64,000 nt of DNA from Shewanella aestuarii (GTDB lineage Bacteria > Pseudomonadota > Gammaproteobacteria > Enterobacterales > Shewanellaceae), in contig NZ_CP050313.1 of NCBI RefSeq assembly GCF_011765625.1, positions 3,840,501-3,904,500 of the forward strand. The letters are read 5' to 3'. A program made the translations under genes and the position numbers. Shown here piece by piece: positions 28,651 through 37,767 of this stretch (positions are counted from its first letter, which is position 1; each line of letters opens with the position of its first letter). The notes beneath the pieces are model-generated. The model had not been told where the DNA came from and made no database searches. It saw nothing but the letters and a program-made list of their open reading frames with translations.

Positions 28651-28839
28651 ATGGCACGTTTTTGGTTATCACGTCGACTTAAAGTCATCGCGATTATCAG
28701 CTTGTGCATTATTGCGGTTGTCGCGTCCATTCAAACTACAGGCTTAACCCGCGCTTTAATTGAATTGCTGGCCTTTGGTGGATTAATTTGGCTGGCCTTA
28801 GCCAAACCGGATATTAAACAACACGACGCTGATGCTTAA
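28651..28839 (+). CDS. Small two-helix membrane protein of unknown function
   Basis: About 62 residues with two transmembrane segments (VIAIISLCIIAVVASIQ and LIELLAFGGLIWLAL) and a charged tail (KPDIKQHDADA). The ATG at 28651 follows a GGGGG stretch acting as a ribosome-binding site; an ATG at 28639 would add four residues. It lies about 95 bases after the PqiA-like gene on the same strand. It matches no family I recognise. Its size and clean topology suggest a real small membrane protein. Confidence 0.55.
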   Translation: MARFWLSRRLKVIAIISLCIIAVVASIQTTGLTRALIELLAFGGLIWLALAKPDIKQHDADA

Positions 28840-28902
28840 GGCTTTATTCGCCGTAACCTTAACCTGCAACAACCAACGCCACAGTTACAACTCATCAAGC
28901 CC

Positions 28903-29838
28903 TTACAATACGATATAAGCCAAAGATGCGGAGCCAATGGCTATCCACAGTAATATCCCAAGCAATAAGGGTTTCGGGCCGTTTGCGCGCATTTTTTTAA
29001 CCGTAATTGCTGCGCCAATCAAAAATAAACACAACACTAAAACATGCTTTGATGCCATAAATATCAAGCTGTAAACCGCCTCGCCTTGTGGCACAAAATA
29101 GGCGATTAAAATAGCCACGCAGTAAAATAAAATGAAATAAGGCACACTTATTTTGCTTTTATCGCCGCCAAAAAACCATGCACTGAGCAATGCCACCGGA
29201 ATAATCCACAGCGCCCGAGCTAACTTAACCGTTGTCGCCGTTTTTAATGCTTCATCACCATAAGCGGCTGCCGCGCCAACCACAGATGAAGTATCGTGAA
29301 TTGCAATTGCGCTCCACACGCCGAAGTCATACTGGCTTAATGACAACGCATGACCAATGGTTGGAAACACAAATAACGCGATAGAGTTAAGTAAAAATAT
29401 GCAGGCTAACGACACAGCAATTTGATCGTTTTTAGCATTTATAGCCGGCGCAACGGCGGCAATCGCACTGCCACCACAAATAGCCGTACCACAACTAATA
29501 AGGTGGCCAGTTTTAGAGTCCATGCCAAACAGCTTGGCCAAGCCATAACCTAAAATGAGAGTAAAAAAGATTGAGCCGACAATTAAACCAAGATTACTTT
29601 TACTGGCTTCAATCGCCTCGGGCAAGTTAATACCAAAGCCGAGACCGACAATAGAATAGGCTAATAATGTTTTCGTCCATTTACTGAGATCAATATTGTT
29701 AGGAACGAGCCCAATACTGGCTAATGTAAACCCCATTAATAACGCGATAGGAGATGAAATGAGCGGCGTTAAGCAAAACAGCCCCAAGGCAATAAATAGC
29801 CAAAATTTAAGTTTGGATGGTGAAGCCGCGCTTGCCAT
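28903..29838 (-). CDS. YeiH/UPF0324 family putative exporter
   Basis: A 311-residue polytopic protein with about nine or ten hydrophobic segments. The family (PF03601) is seen in FGINLPEAIEAS, the GTAICGGSAIAAVAPAI loop and the HDTSSVVGAAAAYGDEAL loop. YeiH-type proteins are annotated as sulfate exporters, though evidence is indirect. The gene stands alone. Nothing in the neighbourhood identifies the substrate. Confidence 0.85.
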   Translation of the reverse strand: MASAASPSKLKFWLFIALGLFCLTPLISSPIALLMGFTLASIGLVPNNIDLSKWTKTLLAYSIVGLGFGINLPEAIEASKSNLGLIVGSIFFTLILGYGLAKLFGMDSKTGHLISCGTAICGGSAIAAVAPAINAKNDQIAVSLACIFLLNSIALFVFPTIGHALSLSQYDFGVWSAIAIHDTSSVVGAAAAYGDEALKTATTVKLARALWIIPVALLSAWFFGGDKSKISVPYFILFYCVAILIAYFVPQGEAVYSLIFMASKHVLVLCLFLIGAAITVKKMRANGPKPLLLGILLWIAIGSASLAYIVL

Positions 29839-30122
29839 AAATAAAACACCCTAAAAAACAAGTCGGCTATTGTAGCAATAACGGCGGTTCAGAACGATGC
29901 TTGAACCTGAAAGAATCTAATCAACAAATAAATCAAGATAACGCCGTGGGTTAAATCTGTTTGATCTAAAAATATTAGCCCAAAAGATAACTCACCAAAC
30001 CAATATTAGTCAGACGCTTACTGTAGATTACAGCGTACTCGAATCGCACTATAACGCCTCTCATTACAGCCTATCAAATAGCCATAAAGATCATGAGAAG
30101 CGCCATGCAAGTGAGCGAGTCA

Positions 30123-30641
30123 TTATCGTTGATGCATTGCGTAATCACTGCCATCTTTAGCAGTAAATACCTTACAACGGCCTTCTGTTGGCTTACAAGC
30201 TGAGTGCAATAAACTGATCCACTGCTTATAAGGTGTAGGTAAGTTTTTAATGGGCATTTCTACCTGAATATCTTCAATGTGCGCCAAGTCATTTGTGCCA
30301 ATCTCGCCTTGACGGTCAAAACAAATCTCCACATGGGTATCATTGTTTTTTAATACCACTGACGTTGGTTCGCTTTTGTGGCCGGTTAATGCCACAAATT
30401 GACAAGGATTTTGCAAACCAGATTGGGTGCCATCTTTTAAAAATGCCAACAGGTGAGTGTAGTAAACCACATAGCTGGTTACATCTTGATGTGAACCTGT
30501 CGCTAATGGAAATTGCGCATCTAAAAATGCTTTTGCGTTAATAGAGCGGTCTAATGGATTTGTTGTTGCCACAAATTGCTCACCAATGAAGTGGTTAAGG
30601 TTTTGGTTTGCTGTGGTGCTTGCTTGAGTAGACATGTTCAT
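30123..30641 (-). CDS. Protein of unknown function
   Basis: A 172-residue soluble protein with no signal peptide. It looks real from its length, composition and isolation (SYVVYYTHLLAFLKDGTQ, LIALTGHKSE-type and EICFDRQGEIG stretches). It starts at the ATG at 30641 (an ATG also follows two codons later), and AAGAGGATTAAGG lies upstream on its strand. It is divergent from the XRE/DUF2083 regulator gene, so the regulator could control it. I do not recognise the family and assign no function. Confidence 0.65.
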   Translation of the reverse strand: MNMSTQASTTANQNLNHFIGEQFVATTNPLDRSINAKAFLDAQFPLATGSHQDVTSYVVYYTHLLAFLKDGTQSGLQNPCQFVALTGHKSEPTSVVLKNNDTHVEICFDRQGEIGTNDLAHIEDIQVEMPIKNLPTPYKQWISLLHSACKPTEGRCKVFTAKDGSDYAMHQR

Positions 30642-30799
30642 AGCCTTAATCCTCTTCTTTTTTATCCTAGGTCACATTATTAAATGTTGAATCATTCAAA
30701 ATGGTTTTTAATTAAGCCTTGTTCGCAGCTTGATTTTTAGTCTATGATATTTTTCACAACAATTTCACAATAAAAATTTTACAGTGTGAATTATACAAA

Positions 30800-32327
30800 A
30801 TGAGAAATGAAAAAAGCTTGATGCGTAAGACCCATTTTCTGGGCACAAAAATAAGAAACTTACGTAAACGCAATAACTTAACCATGGAAGATTTATCTGC
30901 TCGCTGCATGCGAGTAGACTCAAGCAATTCACCCTCTGTGTCATACTTATCCATGATTGAGCGCGGCAAACGTGTCCCTAGCGCTGATATGCTGGCCGTG
31001 ATTGCGGCTGTTTTTCAAAAAGAAGTGGAATGGTTTTTAGATGATGTGCCCGAAGATCATGCCATTACCCCAGAAAAAGGTAACAAGGGCGGCATTAGTG
31101 GTATGCCACTTGAACCCAGCTTTTTATTCTCGAACGATATTTTACAAATTGCGATCCCCGAAATGCTGTCGCAAACCGGCACTAGCGGTCGCCAATTTGC
31201 CCATTTGTTAATTCGTGCTCACCAAGAACATCATCAAAATCACTTCCCTGATTTAGAGCGAGCTGCCGAAGATGTGGGTTTAAAACGCATGCCGTTAATG
31301 GCTGACGATATACTCGCAATTGCCGAGCGAATGGGCTTAGTGATTAAATGGATAGACCGTACACCTCAAGAAATCCATGATGAAATGGGGTTAGCTCGCG
31401 CCAATTAGTCACGTCATTTTTTGAGCCCCCAATACAATCTTCTTAAATAATGCATTGAAAAAACGCCCTCACCGTTTGAAATATGATTTAGCCGTGCATA
31501 TTGGTCACTGCGTATTACATAACAAAGATGGCTTAAAATCGGTAATGACCTCGGGCCGCCGCGAAGAGATTGATGATGGTAATCCATTGCAATCAAATAC
31601 CCTAAACGCTCAAGATATTTTGCACGCATGGCGTGATTTTGAATCCAGCTTTTTTGCCGGCGCCTTACTCTGCCCTAAAGTGCCTTTTAGACAATTACTT
31701 GACCGCCATGGTTATGAAATAAACGTGCATAAACAATTACAGGTATCAGCCTCGGTTGCCATGCGCCGCATGACAGTGGTATCACCTTACCCACATTGGC
31801 ATTTTTTTGATGCTTATGCCCCGGGCAAATTAAAAGCGGTATATCGCGGTAATGGGATTCCACTACCTTGGGGTAATATGCGGTTAGTAGAAGATCCTTG
31901 CCAACACTGGGCTGTGTTCAGAATGATTAACGAGCCAAGCTCTGGAACATCAGCACAAATATCAATTTTAAATGTGGGCAATCAACCCCGAATTTATTGT
32001 TGTGAATCGATAAAAGTAGAAGACTCGGCTGGTAACCCACACGTGCTATGTGCGGGTATCGATTTAAACCCCGCTATTGATGCACAAGGCAAGGATTCAT
32101 TGTCTATCGCTAATGATTTAAAACAAGCGTGCGTTTCTGGCGGTGGCTCGATTGCGATTCCAAAGCACATCAAAAAAGACTTAACCAGTGTGGCTAAAAT
32201 TTTAAATATTAATTGGATTGAGCGAGGCATTAAAAACGATGCACGGTTAATTTGCTCGCGCGGGGCGGTGTGCCCAAGGCAACCTAGTTGCTACGCAGCC
32301 GGCAAAAATTTATGTGAAGAAATATAA
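30800..32327 (+). pseudogene. XRE/DUF2083 (ScfR-type) regulator, broken by two frame changes
   Basis: Two frames together give one regulator of the HTH-IrrE-like-DUF2083 kind that controls short-chain fatty-acid and glyoxylate-cycle genes in other bacteria. Frame one (to 31408) carries the HTH (RKRNNLTMEDLSARC, SYLSMIERGKRVPSADML) and ends after EIHDEMGLARAN. Between, a middle frame reads QLVTSFFEPP, and the next frame continues NTIFLNNALKKRPHRLKYDL, then the IrrE-like VHIGHCVLH, DUF2083 and four late cysteines. One base is missing near 31400-31407, and one in the five-C run at 31426-31430. It is divergent from the unknown gene at 30.1 kb. Confidence 0.8.
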
Positions 32328-32354
32328 ATAAGTTTTAGCTTGAGTAGATAAAAT

Positions 32355-32389
32355 AAAAGCGCCCACTCTTATCATTAAGCGGCGCTTTT
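32355..32389 (+). terminator. Terminator after the XRE regulator
   Basis: AAAAGCGCC and GGCGCTTTT pair around a 17-base loop just past the stop of the regulator reading frame. Confidence 0.7.
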
Positions 32390-32458
32390 ACTTTTATACT
32401 TTTTAACTCACCTACGCTACATATAAGCGATTAGCTAAGGTGTTAATGGCCATTCAGG

Positions 32459-32935
32459 TTAACGATTCCACTGACTAAAAGGTTTTTGAGTTAACGCTGA
32501 ATTGTAATACCGCTTATCACCCGTTACTTCTTCACCTAACCAATCAGGTTTAACAACCTCCTGCAGCTCAGTTTCAAGCTCTATCTCAGCCATCACTAAA
32601 CCTTGGTTTTCATCGTAAAACTCATCAACTTCAAATAGTTGATTTTGATAGTTGACCAAATAGCGTGTTTTATCAATTTTACCTGGCTCACACAGCGCCA
32701 ATAATGCTTGTGCTTCAGCTAACGGAATTTGCTTTTCCCATTCATAGCGTGATAAACCCGACTCATTCGACTTGCCTTTAATGGTTAAAAAACCTTGTTC
32801 GGCATAAATTCTGACCCTTACAGTACGCTCTGGTACCGAGCTTAAATAACCTTGCACAATCCGCACAGCTTGGTGAGCGAGTGATTTGTATTGTTCGCTG
32901 TTTACTAAATATTTACGTTCGATTTCTTGAGTCAT
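32459..32935 (-). CDS. CYTH-domain protein, putative triphosphatase
   Basis: A 158-residue CYTH domain, with the signature ExExK as EIERKYL at the N-terminus, then RVRIYAEQGFLTIKGKS, RYEWEKQIPL and IDKTRYLVNYQNQLFEVDEF, ending with EIELE. CYTH proteins act on triphosphates (inorganic triphosphatase, thiamine triphosphatase or class IV adenylate cyclase). This is a single short domain without the C-terminal CHAD domain of YgiF. It is monocistronic. The substrate cannot be told from sequence. Confidence 0.88.
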   Translation of the reverse strand: MTQEIERKYLVNSEQYKSLAHQAVRIVQGYLSSVPERTVRVRIYAEQGFLTIKGKSNESGLSRYEWEKQIPLAEAQALLALCEPGKIDKTRYLVNYQNQLFEVDEFYDENQGLVMAEIELETELQEVVKPDWLGEEVTGDKRYYNSALTQKPFSQWNR

Positions 32936-33086
32936 GGTGATGATTAATCTAAAAAAAGAGACAACATTATACTCATTGGCTTCAGTGACTGTCAGTATTG
33001 CTGTATTGAGGATTCATCAAGCTGCAAAATCATCAAACGACAATAAGCGTTGGGCTACGAGATAGCATCAAAACTTGGTGACGACA

Positions 33087-33734
33087 TTAATCCACTTTAG
33101 CAACCAATTCAGACAATACTTGCTTAAAGCTTTCAACCGGATGCGCACCATTCATCGCGCTACTGCGATTAAACACCACAGTTGGCACTGACGATACGCC
33201 TAACCCTTGCCAATATTGTATTTGTTGCCTTGTATGTTGACGATACTCTGGTTGACTCAGTCTTGCCATCGCTTGATCAGCATCTAAACCAACACCCGCC
33301 ACTATTGCTGCTAATACTTGATGATTTGACACATCTTGCTGATCTGTAAAATAAGCAGCAAACAAGGCCAATTTTAAGTCTGTTTGCTTGCCATGCTCTT
33401 TGGCAAAATCCAGCAGAATATGGGCATCAAAGGTGTTGACCATCTTGCTGTCGTCACTGAAATTAAAGGTAAAGCCTATTTCTTGCCCTTTTGCGCGTAG
33501 ATTGGCACGAGCTTGATCACTTTGCTCGCGGGTTGAACCGTATTTACGCATGATATGCTCACGTAAATTTTCGCCTTCAGGCGGCATATTTGAATTGAGT
33601 TCAAATGGCTGCCACTCAAGCTCTACCTGTTCTTGCAGCCCTAGCTCATTAATCGCTTTGGTCAAGTTTTTGTAACCCACAATGCACCAAGGGCAGACAA
33701 TATCTGACACGAGATCCAGCTTAATTTTACCCAT
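33087..33734 (-). CDS. DsbA-family oxidoreductase, FrnE type
   Basis: About 215 residues beginning MGKIKLDLVSDIVCPWC, with the active-site CPWC and the FrnE-type follow-on GYKNLTKAI. Later features are the helical insert and SSVPTVVFNRSSAMNGAHPVE, which carries the cis-proline. There is no signal peptide, so it is a cytoplasmic thiol-disulfide protein, as for FrnE-like members. The frame opens at 33764, but the ATG at 33734 has AGGACAGGG upstream and fits the family. It faces away from the flavoprotein gene. Confidence 0.88.
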   Translation of the reverse strand: MGKIKLDLVSDIVCPWCIVGYKNLTKAINELGLQEQVELEWQPFELNSNMPPEGENLREHIMRKYGSTREQSDQARANLRAKGQEIGFTFNFSDDSKMVNTFDAHILLDFAKEHGKQTDLKLALFAAYFTDQQDVSNHQVLAAIVAGVGLDADQAMARLSQPEYRQHTRQQIQYWQGLGVSSVPTVVFNRSSAMNGAHPVESFKQVLSELVAKVD

Positions 33735-33974
33735 TTTTACCCTGTCCTTTAAAACATACAGCAAATTAGACTTTGATTTGCAATATTAAACGTTATTCAG
33801 TTGGAAACCATTCCAAAAGCCACGTTAACTAACAATTATTGCCAAAATGCTAGCCGCAACCAATTTATGACATTTCAGTAGCATAACCAAGTAAAGCTTC
33901 ACAATTGCTCCCATTTTGGAATTGATTCCAGTCCTATGATGACAAGGTCAATTAAAACTAAGGGGTGATGACCT

Positions 33975-35495
33975 ATGAATAAGATAGATTTGTTAGGACG
34001 CCGTAAATTTATAACCGGCTTGGGGATAGCGGCTGGCGCGGCAATGGTTGCACCTGCAATGGCAGTTTCTGAAAAAGCTACTGGCATCAAATGGGACCAA
34101 GAAATTGAAATTGTTATTATTGGATCTGGCTTTGCGGGCTTAGCGGCAGCAATCGAAGCGAAAAAGCTGGGTGCAAAAGATGTGCATATTTTTGAAAAAA
34201 TGTCTTACTTTGGCGGTAACTCAGCCATTAATGGTGGCTTATTTGCAGCCCCCGTTACGCCAATGCAACAAAAAGAAGGCGTTGAAGATTCTGTTGAACG
34301 CATGGTTGCAGACCAACTTGCAGCTGGGCGTGGTATCGCCGACGAAGCCTTACTGCGCCATGTAGCCTCTCATGCAATGGAAGCGCTACAAATGACTTTA
34401 GATGCAGGGTCTGAATATCATCCATATTTACAACAATTGGGTGGGCACTCTGTTGCTCGTACTTACCAAACAACCGTAAGTTGTGGCGCTGGGATCACCC
34501 AGCCATTACTAAAAAAATGTCGTGAATTAGGTGTTAACACTCACAACCGCTCAAAATTTGAAGGTTTCTTAGTCGGTGAAAAAGGCGAAGTGTTAGGCAT
34601 TAAAATGCGCGAAAACTATCACTTTGGTGAAGACCAGCCCGGTAAAATCATTCATATTCGTGCGAAACGAGGCGTCATTATGGCGACCGGCGGATTTGCA
34701 CAAAATGTTAACTTACGTATGGCACAAGACCCCACATTAACCTCTGAAGTAGGCTGCACCAACGCCCCCGGCGCGACAGGTGAAGGTATGTATGAAATGT
34801 TCCGCCTTGGCGCCATTCCTGTACATTTAGCCCATATTCAATCAGGTCCTTGGGCATCACCAGATGAAGGTGGATTTGGTTATGTGTCTAACTACTCTAT
34901 TTATAACTTCCCGCATTCCATAGCAATTAACCGCTTAACCGGCAAACGCTTTATGGATGAAATTGCCGACAGAAAAACCCGTGCAGATGCAGAACTTGCT
35001 TGTCGTGACGAGCAAGGAAATGCATTACCACCCATTTTAATTACCAGTTATGCCGATTCTAAAAAGCATCCTAATACTGAAAAAGTGATTAAGTACAATG
35101 TCGGGTGGAAATTTGATTCTGTTGAAGAATTAGCTAAGCATTTCAACGTGCCACTTAACCCATTAAAAGCACAAATTGAAGAGTACAACGGTTACGTCAA
35201 AACCGGCAAAGACGCACAGTTTGGCAAAAATATGACCAAGGCCAAAGATAAATATATTAAAGCTCCGTTTACCGTAGTTCGCTTATGGCCCAAAGTACAT
35301 TACTGCCAAGGTGGTGTCATGGTTAATACCAAAGCAGAAGTCAAAGACAGTTTCACTGGCGAGCCAATTAAAGGGCTTTATGCCGCTGGTGAAGTATGTG
35401 GCGGTATTCATGGTGTCAGCCGTTTGGGTAGCTGCTCAATACCTGAATGTATGGTCATGGGAATGACCGCAGCCCGTAGCATGATGAAAGCTTAA
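33975..35495 (+). CDS. Tat-exported flavocytochrome-type flavoprotein (fumarate-reductase-like)
   Basis: A 506-residue FAD enzyme with a twin-arginine leader (RRKFITGLGIAAG). It has a dinucleotide fold (IVIIGSGFAGLAAAIEAKK) and the reductase-type flavoprotein regions. In the active-site region, the Arg of DRKTRADA and the HYCQGG and HGVSRLGSCS residues resemble the fumarate reductase positions. However, where fumarate reductases have a conserved His at the QxHP position, this protein reads QSGPW. It probably reduces another unsaturated carboxylate. It is co-transcribed with the tetraheme cytochrome 28 bases downstream, which probably delivers electrons. A LysR gene and a TetR gene follow. The split form resembles SO_1414/SO_1413 of S. 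oneidensis from memory; the substrate is unknown. Confidence 0.85.
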   Translation: MNKIDLLGRRKFITGLGIAAGAAMVAPAMAVSEKATGIKWDQEIEIVIIGSGFAGLAAAIEAKKLGAKDVHIFEKMSYFGGNSAINGGLFAAPVTPMQQKEGVEDSVERMVADQLAAGRGIADEALLRHVASHAMEALQMTLDAGSEYHPYLQQLGGHSVARTYQTTVSCGAGITQPLLKKCRELGVNTHNRSKFEGFLVGEKGEVLGIKMRENYHFGEDQPGKIIHIRAKRGVIMATGGFAQNVNLRMAQDPTLTSEVGCTNAPGATGEGMYEMFRLGAIPVHLAHIQSGPWASPDEGGFGYVSNYSIYNFPHSIAINRLTGKRFMDEIADRKTRADAELACRDEQGNALPPILITSYADSKKHPNTEKVIKYNVGWKFDSVEELAKHFNVPLNPLKAQIEEYNGYVKTGKDAQFGKNMTKAKDKYIKAPFTVVRLWPKVHYCQGGVMVNTKAEVKDSFTGEPIKGLYAAGEVCGGIHGVSRLGSCSIPECMVMGMTAARSMMKA

Positions 35496-35523
35496 CAGCG
35501 CAAGTTAACAAGAGGAATTATTG

Positions 35524-35877
35524 ATGAAAACATTAAAGATTATGCTTGCACTGGGTATGTTAAGTTTAGCCAGTTTATCTGTACAAGCAGTAGAAATTCG
35601 CGACCACCACAAAGAGGTTATTGGTAAAGATTGTAAAGCCTGTCATGACAAAGGTATTAAGCAATTCCCATCAGACCAAGCCTGCTTGCAATGTCATGAT
35701 GTTAGTGAGTTAGCAAAACAAACTGCTAGAAGTGAACAAGACAAATGGCAAAACCCACACAATAACTTGCACTATGGTAAAGAGTTACCTTGTCAAGAAT
35801 GCCATAGTGAACATGAAACCAAAAAGCCATTATGTAGTAACTGTCATACGTTTAAATATGACAAGCATAAAGAGTAG
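35524..35877 (+). CDS. Periplasmic tetraheme cytochrome c partner
   Basis: About 117 residues. A signal peptide (ending SVQA) is followed by four CXXCH sites: CKACH, CLQCH, CQECH and CSNCH. This is the tetraheme fold that is fused to the N-terminus of flavocytochrome c fumarate reductases in Shewanella. Here it is a separate gene after the flavoprotein and is predicted to pass electrons to it in the periplasm. The frame opens with a TTG, but the ATG at 35524 has AAGAGG upstream. A strong terminator follows, so the operon is two genes. Confidence 0.93.
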   Translation: MKTLKIMLALGMLSLASLSVQAVEIRDHHKEVIGKDCKACHDKGIKQFPSDQACLQCHDVSELAKQTARSEQDKWQNPHNNLHYGKELPCQECHSEHETKKPLCSNCHTFKYDKHKE

Positions 35878-35920
35878 TTTTAAATAAACTCCACCCTTCA
35901 TATCCCCCCCCAATTGGGAT

Positions 35921-35953
35921 GCCGCATTAATTTAATTAATGCGGCTTTTTTAT
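35921..35953 (+). terminator. Terminator of the flavoprotein-cytochrome operon
   Basis: GCCGCATTAA and TTAATGCGGC form a ten-base stem followed by seven T. Confidence 0.88.
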
Positions 35954-36007
35954 AATCTTTTCAATAATTAAGGCTCTATTGTGAAATTGACAGGCATCAT
36001 AAAGAAC

Positions 36008-36877
36008 TTAACGAGGCACAGTTTCGGCAAGTTCGGCTACATTGGCTTTAATCAATACAATCAATTGCTCAGTCGCTTCCGTTTGTGTATCAGGGTTAAG
36101 ATATAGCGACTCGTTAAAAGTAGGCAATGGCGGTAAGTTATGCTCAATTGCATCTAAAACTAACATGTTTTCTGTAATCCGAAACTCTGCAATAGGCGCA
36201 ATGGCTAAATCATTCTCTACCGCCATACAGAGTGCATCGGGCGAAGGCGTGGATAAAAGTACATTGATAGGCCGCATCGACATGTGATGATTCGCAAAAA
36301 CTTGTGCTCGAATTGGGCAGTTTTCGGGATATAACGCCATTGGTATAATCTCACGTAAATGGGCGTTACCTTTTTTTGCACACACCCAATGAAATTTACG
36401 CTCGAATAACAATTCACCATGAATAGGCGCTTGCCAATGGGTTGCAACAATCACATCAAACTCACCCTGTTGTAAACGTTTATATAAATTGCCGCTTACA
36501 TCAGTATCTATCACTAATTCGATACAGGTAAACTCACGAATAAACTCAATTAAGCAGCTATTAAGGTAACGTTTTAGATAGTCGGTCGGAACCCCAAGTC
36601 GAATCGTTTCGCGATTTTGACAGTCTTTTAAATCATCTAGTGCTTTTGAGCTCAATTGCATCATTTTGTAAGCATAATTCAAAAGCGTGTTTCCGGAATC
36701 GGTTAATGTCACACCTTTATTGTCTCTTATCAATAATGGTTGGCCGACGCTTTCTTCCAGTTTTTTAATTTGAAGACTTAATGCTGATTGAGTTCGGCAT
36801 ACCTTTTCAGCAGCCTTTGATAAATTGCCACACTCAGCAACTGCAATGAAACTTTCTAATAATTCAACTTTTAACAT
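36008..36877 (-). CDS. LysR-family transcriptional regulator
   Basis: A 289-residue LysR protein with an N-terminal winged helix (LLESFIAVAECGNLSKAAEKVCRTQSALSLQIKKLEESVG) and a typical effector-binding domain (RLGVPTDYLKRYL, FDVIVATHW). Divergently placed relative to TetR and downstream of the flavoprotein-cytochrome operon, it may regulate that operon, but no operator was identified. Confidence 0.9.
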   Translation of the reverse strand: MLKVELLESFIAVAECGNLSKAAEKVCRTQSALSLQIKKLEESVGQPLLIRDNKGVTLTDSGNTLLNYAYKMMQLSSKALDDLKDCQNRETIRLGVPTDYLKRYLNSCLIEFIREFTCIELVIDTDVSGNLYKRLQQGEFDVIVATHWQAPIHGELLFERKFHWVCAKKGNAHLREIIPMALYPENCPIRAQVFANHHMSMRPINVLLSTPSPDALCMAVENDLAIAPIAEFRITENMLVLDAIEHNLPPLPTFNESLYLNPDTQTEATEQLIVLIKANVAELAETVPR

Positions 36878-36993
36878 TGGCTATTTCAATAGTTCATAAT
36901 GGTATAAGTATTACTCAATATGGAGTAGTCCCCAAGCTTGTTATGATGTAGTTGTGAAGTTGAAACCATAAATCAACAAAGCAAAAGGAGTTA

Positions 36994-37638
36994 ATGATGA
37001 GCAGTTGGGAGCAGCGTGGTAATTACTTAGTTGAAGTGTCTCAACGATGCTTAAAAGGACATAAAACCTTTGATTTGTGTCGCTCTCATTTGGTGCAGGC
37101 AAGCCAAATATCAAAAGGCACTATTTATAATCACTTCACTACCGAAGCAGACTTAATTGTTGCAGTGGGTTGCGCCCAAATTGAACAGAGCTTAATTCAA
37201 GCCAAATCTTATGACGAGCTCTATCTTGATCCTTACCAACGCTTTATTTTTCATCACTGTCAGCGCTTATATACCATTCTTTCTCAGCAGCGATTTGTTA
37301 TTGAGCGCGTGCTTCCCAACGAAGCTTTGCTCGCCAGTTGTAGTGATTACTATCGTGAGCGTTACCAAAAGTTAGCCGAGCAATGGTATCGCTGGAATGA
37401 AACCACAATCAGTCAAATTGGCCACGTTGCTGGTTTTGATCGAGTCGAGTTAGTAACCAATTACTTACGCGGTGCCTTTATTAATATTGATGATGGCTAT
37501 AAACAATATGATGATCCAAAGCTTTACCATCAATTCAGTTATGCCTTAACTCAATTAATGGGTCATTCTGCCAAACGGATCCCCTCAGAAAAAGCCTTTG
37601 CCGATTGGTTAGCAGCGAAATCTTGCCACCCTCATTAG
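36994..37638 (+). CDS. TetR-family transcriptional regulator
   Basis: A 214-residue protein with a TetR-type HTH near the N-terminus (SQISKGTIYNHFTTEADLIVAVG) and an all-helical ligand-binding remainder. The ATG follows an AAGGAG ribosome-binding site. It lies divergently from the LysR gene, separated by about 115 bases. Its targets and ligand are unknown; the flavoprotein genes nearby are candidates. Confidence 0.85.
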   Translation: MMSSWEQRGNYLVEVSQRCLKGHKTFDLCRSHLVQASQISKGTIYNHFTTEADLIVAVGCAQIEQSLIQAKSYDELYLDPYQRFIFHHCQRLYTILSQQRFVIERVLPNEALLASCSDYYRERYQKLAEQWYRWNETTISQIGHVAGFDRVELVTNYLRGAFINIDDGYKQYDDPKLYHQFSYALTQLMGHSAKRIPSEKAFADWLAAKSCHPH

Positions 37639-37690
37639 TCAGCTGTAATCAAGTTGAATACAAAAGTGGTAAACCACTTGAATTAATGAC

Positions 37691-37722
37691 AAAAAAACGG
37701 TGATAACACCTGTTCTCACCGC
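37691..37722 (-). terminator. Terminator of gor
   Basis: On the minus strand GCGGTGA pairs with TCACCG and is followed by seven T. It is about 45 bases beyond the gor stop. Confidence 0.75.
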
Positions 37723-37767
37723 TTGATAAAAGACGCTTTGTTCACACTAAAATTAGATAAACCTAAT

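Noticed and set aside
35904..35911. Eight-C run in the gap after the cytochrome gene
   Set aside because: Lies outside any gene, so it gives no evidence on coding frames.
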